Source: a virus
DNA: 33,759 nt
IMG/VR virus record: IMGVR_UViG_3300030110_003973
Span: 1 to 33,759 of that record
Strand: one strand, 5' to 3'
The translations under genes were made by a program, and so were the position numbers. This document shows positions 28,877-33,759 of the stretch, one piece after another. Each line of letters starts with the position of its first letter. The stretch's first letter is position 1. Below the pieces are notes generated by a model, which was not told the origin of the DNA, did no database searches, and saw nothing but the letters and a program-made list of their open reading frames with translations.

Positions 28877-29284
28877 ATGAGCGCTAACAACAAAAGGATA
28901 CGCAGGGTCATTGTTGATTTGTTATACGAGTTTGGTCCGGCAACGAAGGAGAGGATGGCTGAATTATTAAGTCAAAAGAAGAACGTAAGAGCGATACCCT
29001 CGCCGCACACATTGTCGGCTCTCTTGTCTAAGAACCCACAGATAATAGCAGTAGGGAAGGAAGAGGTCGAGAACATTGTTGGAATTAAAGCAAAGCATCT
29101 CATTTATGACATCAACCGTAATCTCATACAAAGCAAGGAGGATATAACATACACTCGCACACCCACCATAATGACACCACAACAAAAGCAGTTGGCACAG
29201 AAATGTTCCTGCGGTCGGTTAAGAGTTTTCCCAGACGGACATGACGTTTGTTTGCATTGTATCAGGAATCCGGAAGAGTTATAA
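28877..29284 (+). CDS. Winged-helix plus zinc-ribbon regulator
   Basis: 135 residues. N-terminal winged helix: KRIRRVIVDLLYEFGPA, ATKERMAELLSQKK, SPHTLSALLSKNPQIIAVGK, with wing AKHLIYDINRN. C-terminal KCSCGRLRVFPDGHDVCLHC is a zinc ribbon (CxC, CxxC). The combination suggests a transcription factor with the same winged-helix type as the proteins at 21769, 22616 and 24723. It has its own TATA. Good candidate for controlling a viral promoter class. Confidence 0.65.
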   Translation: MSANNKRIRRVIVDLLYEFGPATKERMAELLSQKKNVRAIPSPHTLSALLSKNPQIIAVGKEEVENIVGIKAKHLIYDINRNLIQSKEDITYTRTPTIMTPQQKQLAQKCSCGRLRVFPDGHDVCLHCIRNPEEL

Positions 29285-29298
29285 GATTGAAAGTGTAC
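29279..29298 (+). promoter_or_regulatory. Replication-module promoter, copy 2
   Basis: TTATAAGATTGAAAGTGTAC, TATA centre about 25 nt before ATG 29307. Nearly the same as copy 3 at 30283. It overlaps the stop of the upstream gene. Confidence 0.65.
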
Positions 29299-29306
29299 CA
29301 TATATT

Positions 29307-29543
29307 ATGGTAGGTAGAGCGGCAAGCACAATACATGTTGAATATGAATTACTACAGTATATAGGTAGACAGATATACCTTGATGAATTGATGGACCAGA
29401 TGATACCACAGGGCGATGCCGTGGCGGAAAAGCGATTCAAGAAGGGAGCAGAAAACATCTGCAAATATCTTGAGAACATGGCTGACAGGAGACTGCACAG
29501 ACTACCAAAGAACCACCCGGATTACAGGGGCAAGGATGAATGA
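29307..29543 (+). CDS. 78-residue helical protein
   Basis: ATG 29307 at leaderless distance from its TATA. Helical: HVEYELLQYIGRQIYLDELM, then KRFKKGAENICKYLENMA and a basic end. Unknown family. Leads a small operon with two overlapping small genes. Confidence 0.55.
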   Translation: MVGRAASTIHVEYELLQYIGRQIYLDELMDQMIPQGDAVAEKRFKKGAENICKYLENMADRRLHRLPKNHPDYRGKDE

Positions 29544-29659
29544 GTGAACGGTGGTACCTTGACCACATGGGGGTCATGGCTTTTTGGCGCACGGTTATGG
29601 GTGTAGTTAACATCGTAATTGCAGGTTTGATTGCATTAAAAGTATTTGGGGTCATATGA
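29540..29659 (+). CDS. 39-residue membrane peptide
   Basis: ATG 29540 overlaps the previous TGA and TGA 29659 overlaps the next ATG. Short polar start (SERWYLDHMG) then one transmembrane helix (TVMGVVNIVIAGLIALKVFG). Function unknown. Confidence 0.45.
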   Translation: MSERWYLDHMGVMAFWRTVMGVVNIVIAGLIALKVFGVI

Positions 29660-29919
29660 TGGGTCGTGCTAAGATGAGGACCTGTCGTTTGTGCGGCAAG
29701 AAGGAAAAGATACACCAAAACAACATTGTGATGGTGACATGTTCTGACTGTCGCCGTGCTATGTTTAGCGCGAAAACACTGCGCAAACAGGCACGCGAAG
29801 CCAAGAAGGCACAAACTATTGAGGTAAAAGAAATACAACAGAAGGAAGTTAAGGTTGAAACTGTGACCAAGACCGAAGAAAGAAATGGTTATATCACACT
29901 TTCATCATTTAGTACATGA
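29656..29919 (+). CDS. 87-residue zinc-ribbon basic protein
   Basis: ATG 29656 overlaps the previous stop. RTCRLCGKKEKIHQNN and VTCSDCRRAMF form a CxxC..CxxC zinc ribbon; the rest is lysine/glutamate rich (KQAREAKKAQTIEVKEIQQK). Likely a small nucleic-acid or protein-binding factor. Function unknown. Confidence 0.55.
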   Translation: MMGRAKMRTCRLCGKKEKIHQNNIVMVTCSDCRRAMFSAKTLRKQAREAKKAQTIEVKEIQQKEVKVETVTKTEERNGYITLSSFST

Positions 29920-29929
29920 GGGATATGAT

Positions 29930-30280
29930 ATGTTACCGGGAGCAGAAATATCAACGATACTTGACATGGTGTTAAGCGCTGACAAAAGTGAGGAATTGAA
30001 AAGGGTTCTCACGGATGAGAATATACGTGAGGCCAACTTCGTGAAGAATCTATTGTGGGTCGCAGCCGACCCTAACTACGAAGAGGGTGAGGACGCACAT
30101 CTGGATTCTATCCTACATGATAACGACCTAGATAACAGGTTCTTGCAGGGTTTGATGACGGCAATAGTAATCATATTGGCAGCAGAAAGGCCCTTTTACT
30201 CTAACAACCCCAACCATACCATACTTGCCAAACTATACGAAGCGGCCCACGCTCTGTTCTTGGAACAGGCTATTCGGTAG
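29930..30280 (+). CDS. 116-residue acidic helical protein
   Basis: ATG 29930 with GAGGGATATGAT upstream; a TTATATC box near 29888 may add transcription. Helical and acidic: EISTILDMVLSADKSEELKR, WVAADPNYEEGEDAHLD, FLQGLMTAIVIILAAERPFY. Ends just before the promoter of the RFC gene. No family recognised. Confidence 0.55.
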   Translation: MLPGAEISTILDMVLSADKSEELKRVLTDENIREANFVKNLLWVAADPNYEEGEDAHLDSILHDNDLDNRFLQGLMTAIVIILAAERPFYSNNPNHTILAKLYEAAHALFLEQAIR

Positions 30281-30282
30281 CA

Positions 30283-30300
30283 TTATAAGTGTGAAAGTAC
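30283..30300 (+). promoter_or_regulatory. Replication-module promoter, copy 3
   Basis: TTATAAGTGTGAAAGTAC with TATA centre 25-26 nt before GTG 30311. No ribosome binding site precedes the GTG, so the clamp-loader transcript should be leaderless. Confidence 0.7.
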
Positions 30301-30310
30301 ACGTATATTT

Positions 30311-31216
30311 GTGAGCGAAGTGTGGGCTGTCAAACATCGCCCTTTATTGGGTGACATTGTAGGTCATCAACATGTTGTCGAGTTTCTGTCTTCTTCCGAC
30401 AGCCCCGCTTCGTTCCCACACCTTCTCTTCCACGGCCCTGCCGGTGTAGGTAAGACAACGATGGCTCATGCCTTTGCCGACTACACCGAGCGACCCATTC
30501 ACATATTCAATGCAAGTAGCAAGGCGACAAGGGGAATAGAGTTTATTGAGACTGACATTTCTCCTATAGCACGAAGCGGAATTGATTCTATCATCCTATT
30601 GGATGAAGCAGACCAGATAACGAAACCTGCACAAATGGCACTCAAAGGAGTGTTGGAAAACTGCTCTTGCATCTTTATTCTAACTTGCAACAATATGACA
30701 GGTTTGATAGAGCCGTTAGTTTCTCGTTGCCAACCCTTTGCGTTTGAACCTATTACGAATGATGACTCGTATTTGGCGCTACTAAATATTACCGCAAAAG
30801 AAAACCTCGTTACCCCGCCGACGTATGTGTTAGATACAATCGTCCATACCAACGAGGGAGACCTACGTGCTATGGTAAACGGACTACAGGCATATTTTTC
30901 AGTCTTCAAAGCACAAGGAGACAAAACGGCTCTTGCCTTTGTTGAGAAAATGGCAGGTACCTTCACAACCAAAGGCTTTATGCAACACATAAATGACAAG
31001 GACTTCACCGCCGCGTTGAAGTTTTTGGAAAAGGCCGACGACATTAGAAGTACACTAAATATAATTATGCAATTCACAATTAGTAAAGGGGCTAACTTAG
31101 CCATCATAGGACACGTAGTTACGGCTTATCGTGACCTACAATTCGGTATGCCTGAACCCATAGTAAGGGCGGGCTTTTGCCGAAATATGGTGCAATCGGC
31201 ACCTTTATTAGTGTGA
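30311..31216 (+). CDS. Replication factor C small-subunit-like clamp loader ATPase
   Basis: 301 residues from GTG 30311. Starts in RFC style (WAVKHRPLLGDIVGH), then Walker A GPAGVGKTT at residues 42-50, DEAD box at 98-101, sensor-1 CNN at 126-128 and the RFC signature SRC at 138-140. C-terminal helical lid and collar follow (TNEGDLRAMVNGLQAYF). The family loads the sliding clamp at primer ends using ATP. Slightly shorter than cellular RFC-S (about 320-330). No large subunit is in the window, so it may form a homopentamer or mix with host subunits. Confidence 0.88.
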   Translation: MSEVWAVKHRPLLGDIVGHQHVVEFLSSSDSPASFPHLLFHGPAGVGKTTMAHAFADYTERPIHIFNASSKATRGIEFIETDISPIARSGIDSIILLDEADQITKPAQMALKGVLENCSCIFILTCNNMTGLIEPLVSRCQPFAFEPITNDDSYLALLNITAKENLVTPPTYVLDTIVHTNEGDLRAMVNGLQAYFSVFKAQGDKTALAFVEKMAGTFTTKGFMQHINDKDFTAALKFLEKADDIRSTLNIIMQFTISKGANLAIIGHVVTAYRDLQFGMPEPIVRAGFCRNMVQSAPLLV

Positions 31217-31242
31217 TAGTGAACGGAAAGATAGTGATACAG

Positions 31243-32436
31243 ATGGATGACACAATGATTAACAACATGGCTAAGACGCTGAATGTAGGTGCAGACGCAC
31301 TCAAAGACAAGGCACAAGAAGTCCTAACTTCTCAGGGAGAAGCATGGAAGAATGCCGGTAAGTCTGACGATGACTGCGGTGTACTTGCACTTAGGGTTGC
31401 GGCAAGACAAATCAACACGGCGAATGCCGCACTGCGAAGAGCAGGTGCGGAGAACATACAGGGCATGTTCGTTTCCTGTCCCCGACCCAAGGAGTGGGGT
31501 AAGATACTGTACAACAAGATGAGTAACCAGTTGAAGGGTGCAGACGGTAACGCAGTCCACGCTCTAGTCAACAGCGGTGCTATCGTTGTCTTTGAGGACA
31601 ACCACGATGGTACATACTCTAGGATGGCTATGGAAGAGTTTGGTGGCGACGGTACGGTATCGGAATTGCCACGACACACCATGAGACTAGATGAGAACAC
31701 ACATTTCTATGTAGTGTGGGACAAGAACAACCCCACCTTCCCTTCTGGTGACACCAACTTCAAGTACGGCAAGCCAAGACCGCAGGATGAGCGAGAGCGC
31801 ACTTCTCTCTTCTTGACTACAGAGAACAAGATGTTGACAGTCAAGGCACAGGGCAACGCCGCTGACATTCAGCATCCGACCTTTGTGACCGGTTCTATTC
31901 CTGTCAGACTTGGTGCTAACGGTACTACGGCTTACTGCAAGCCTAACGTATCAGTCTTTACTGCCGACCCGACTCTTAGTGAGAAGTACGACGCAGACCC
32001 TATGGCTATGATACAAAGCGGAGTCATACCCTTCGATGCAGTTGACAATGTTGACGCTCTCAGGGGCTATTATGACATGCACCATGAGTCCAAGGACTGG
32101 TGGGACAAGGTAATCGCTGTACCTACTGAGGTTATTCACATTGACCCAAGGGACAACGGTGGTATGGTTCTGGTCTGTGCAGACCTAGACATGGCTTCGA
32201 CTGCTCCTACCATTGACGTATACGTCGGTGCAGAGCATGAGAACCTAGTTGACTTCGCAGTCGGTACTAAGTTATTGGTTATCGGTCAGACTTGGAGGTC
32301 CAAGGAAGATGAGCAGCGTGTGAGTGTGTCCGGTTGGTATGCATACGACAAGATTGAGGCCATGCCAGTCACCGAGCAGACACCTCTGTTCGATGATAAC
32401 ATGACTGTGGAAGAGGAATACGGAGGGATGTACTGA
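31243..32436 (+). CDS. OB-fold single-stranded DNA-binding protein, RPA-like (inferred)
   Basis: About 397 residues from ATG 31243 (GTGAT four nt upstream); in-frame earlier starts overlap the RFC gene. The N-terminal region is helical (AKTLNVGADALKDKAQEVL), the middle is beta-rich with many conserved-looking glycines and aromatics, and a C-terminal segment TIDVYVGAEHENLVDFAVG, LLVIGQTWRSKEDEQRVSVS, GWYAYDKIEAM has the strand pattern of an OB fold. Placed between clamp loader and recombinase-like genes, ssDNA binding is the natural role. No zinc motif is seen. Its stop overlaps the next ATG. Confidence 0.6.
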   Translation: MDDTMINNMAKTLNVGADALKDKAQEVLTSQGEAWKNAGKSDDDCGVLALRVAARQINTANAALRRAGAENIQGMFVSCPRPKEWGKILYNKMSNQLKGADGNAVHALVNSGAIVVFEDNHDGTYSRMAMEEFGGDGTVSELPRHTMRLDENTHFYVVWDKNNPTFPSGDTNFKYGKPRPQDERERTSLFLTTENKMLTVKAQGNAADIQHPTFVTGSIPVRLGANGTTAYCKPNVSVFTADPTLSEKYDADPMAMIQSGVIPFDAVDNVDALRGYYDMHHESKDWWDKVIAVPTEVIHIDPRDNGGMVLVCADLDMASTAPTIDVYVGAEHENLVDFAVGTKLLVIGQTWRSKEDEQRVSVSGWYAYDKIEAMPVTEQTPLFDDNMTVEEEYGGMY

Positions 32437-33416
32437 TGGCACAATCTGGTTGGGGAGCAGCAGCAAAGCCCGCAGACCCTTCTGTGGCACCTGCGGTACC
32501 CAAGGTCGTGTACAACAGAGAATACTACTCCAATCTGTTCAACAGTCAGCGAGCGGCTCACAACGAGGGCCGCTACGCTCTAGTAGGGCATGAGAACACC
32601 TGCAAGACTGGACTGGCTTGCTATCTCCTAGACCCTGAGATTCAGAAGGGCAGTACGGTTTACGTCTTCGATGTGGACAATTCAGCAATGTCAACCATTG
32701 CTGACCTGTACCCAGACAGTGAGAACATCATTGTTCTTCCTCTGCTTGACGAGATGGATGAGTCTATCTTCAATGAGGACAACAGTGTCAACTACTTGCA
32801 ATTAATAGAGAAGACCAAGTATTTCATCAATGTCATCGCTGACAACATCAAGAACGGTCAGGATGTAGGTGGAGTAATCTTCGATGGTGGTTCAACGTTC
32901 CTAAAGTGGTGCGAGTTTGCAATGAGAGCGGCCCTACTACGAAAGGGCGTCATTGATGAAGAGTCCGACACGTTCAACCAGAAGGAGTGGCGAGAGCGCA
33001 ACAAGTTGAACCGCGATGTTCTAGACAGACTACACGCACTACCAGTTGGTAAGATATTCAACACCTTCCACTTGAAGGCTATTCAGCAGTACATGGATGA
33101 CGGTTCAGGCAAGAAGGTACTTATGACTGTAGGCGAGAGGCCGGATTGGGAGAAGGGGACAATGCGCCGATTCTCTCAGCAGATATTCCTATCTCGCTTT
33201 ATGAAGAAGGCAGATGCCGCAGCCGGAGTTAAGGGTGATAGAACACTCAGCGAGGGCGAGTGGTGCGTCAAGGCTACCATCGAAGAGATGAAGGGCAAGT
33301 TCATACAGTTTGTAGGACAGACTCATACTATTCTAACAGTGAAAGACGGCAAGGCTACATGGTTTGGTCTTCCGTTCTTGCGGAGTGATTTAGATGATAA
33401 CGGTACCAAAAAGTGA
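32436..33416 (+). CDS. Sak4/RecA-like P-loop ATPase with Cys in Walker A
   Basis: 326 residues. ATG 32436 overlaps the previous TGA. A proline/alanine-rich start precedes YALVGHENTCKTG (P-loop residues 51-59), where Cys56 replaces the usual glycine before Lys57-Thr58. Strand TVYVFDVDNSAM and Walker B-like GGVIFDGGS follow, then KIFNTFHLKAI and FSQQIFLSRF. This matches Sak4/AAA_24-type phage RecA-like proteins, which act with SSB in single-strand annealing or recombination-dependent replication. Neighbour of the OB-fold gene, as in many phages. Overlaps the clamp-like gene. Confidence 0.7.
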   Translation: MAQSGWGAAAKPADPSVAPAVPKVVYNREYYSNLFNSQRAAHNEGRYALVGHENTCKTGLACYLLDPEIQKGSTVYVFDVDNSAMSTIADLYPDSENIIVLPLLDEMDESIFNEDNSVNYLQLIEKTKYFINVIADNIKNGQDVGGVIFDGGSTFLKWCEFAMRAALLRKGVIDEESDTFNQKEWRERNKLNRDVLDRLHALPVGKIFNTFHLKAIQQYMDDGSGKKVLMTVGERPDWEKGTMRRFSQQIFLSRFMKKADAAAGVKGDRTLSEGEWCVKATIEEMKGKFIQFVGQTHTILTVKDGKATWFGLPFLRSDLDDNGTKK

Positions 33417-33759
33417 ATTGGAAAGTCTATTGAAGAAGGCACAACGCAAGGGCGTTGATGGTTGTCTCGTTGAGTCGTGCATCATAGAACACGACGGCAA
33501 AGAAACACTTAGCATAACGTCGCTTGTAAAAGACGGCGTTTCAAGTGTAGCAAAGTTTAGTCTAAAAGTAATTTGCGAACACCCGCAGACTTGGCCCGTA
33601 CCGAGTATTGACAATCTTCTCAAAGTGTTGAAGTATCACGGCAGAACAGTAAAACTCACAGGACAGCGAGAGTGGAATTCCCAGATACAGGTGAAATCAG
33701 GTAGTAAGACAACCACACTTACGGCAAGTCCGCAAGCGTTGGCCTATCCTTCCTCGCCC
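33394..33759 (+). CDS. Possible sliding-clamp-like protein, 5' part (runs off right edge)
   Basis: ATG 33394 overlaps the previous gene by 23 nt; 122 residues are visible. Starts ITVPKSELESLLKKAQRKGV, then CIIEHDGKETLSITSLVKDG, VPSIDNLLKVLKYHGRTVKL and a beta strand region with repeated T. Helix-plus-sheet domain with LKVLK and alternating strands recalls a PCNA or beta-clamp domain, and the clamp-loader neighbour makes a clamp expected. No PCNA signature is complete in the visible part. It could instead be another replication accessory protein. Confidence 0.45.
   Translation, partial: MITVPKSELESLLKKAQRKGVDGCLVESCIIEHDGKETLSITSLVKDGVSSVAKFSLKVICEHPQTWPVPSIDNLLKVLKYHGRTVKLTGQREWNSQIQVKSGSKTTTLTASPQALAYPSSP

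Noticed and set aside
30499-31107. 202-codon minus-strand frame opposite the RFC-like gene
   Set aside because: It is a shadow of a gene with complete AAA+ motifs.

Overview
The window looks like part of the genome of a tailed virus (Caudoviricetes-type, HK97-fold capsid) of an archaeon, probably a marine euryarchaeote such as Marine Group II/Poseidoniales. The archaeal reading rests on three things seen in the sequence. Many genes have a TATA-like box centred about 25-27 nt upstream of the start codon, which is leaderless geometry. Ribosome binding sites are repeatedly GGTGAT a few nt before ATG, complementary to the archaeal 16S 3' end. The replication genes are archaeal/eukaryal in type (RFC small-subunit-like clamp loader, AAA+/MCM-like ATPase, OB-fold protein, possible clamp). 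The host group is inferred, partly from a CTDPxAxNY..DGSC calcium-loop-like motif that is common in marine plankton proteins.

Layout. (1) 1-5179, minus strand: virion morphogenesis genes, read right to left: portal, an acidic membrane-anchored protein, a 36-aa membrane peptide, a protease/scaffold fusion, a decoration protein and the start of the major capsid protein, which runs off the left edge. (2) 5180-5516: divergent promoter region. (3) 5517-9109, plus strand: metallophosphoesterase with a DNA-binding-like N-terminus, a 21-aa membrane peptide, large terminase and a basic winged-helix protein, ending in a hairpin plus T-run. (4) 9110-12766: a promoter- and repeat-dense region with six short minus-strand genes of unknown function. 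It holds purine tracts, GC-rich hairpins, a roughly 41-bp-periodic iteron-like array (11521-11696) and several repeated promoter types; it is a candidate origin/early-control region. (5) 12767-24492, plus strand: about 37 small, tightly overlapping genes (zinc ribbons, winged helices, tiny membrane peptides, a DUF932-type protein, a MazG-like protein) divided into cassettes. (6) 24723-33759, plus strand: replication module with winged helix, PAC2-like protein, AAA+ ATPase, terminase-small-like protein, RFC-S-like clamp loader, OB-fold protein, Sak4/RecA-like P-loop protein and a partial clamp-like protein.

The most striking feature is a bipartite promoter repeated about ten times between 11.8 and 22.4 kb. 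An upstream block GACGCTTGCGAACGA and a YGATAG-like block sit a fixed 25-29 nt before a TATA element (18 nt in one copy). In several copies the block lies inside the 3' end of the preceding gene and encodes its C-terminal TLANE. This looks like a virus-specific regulon read with the help of a dedicated activator; the virus encodes at least four related winged-helix proteins that could fill the role. The replication module has a different shared promoter (TTATAAGTGTGAAAG) and the minus-strand early genes a third (CTTAAGT box followed by a C-run), suggesting temporal classes written into promoter sequence. Two genes have no ATG/GTG/TTG start where their ribosome binding site points, suggesting ATT/ATA initiation or frameshifting.
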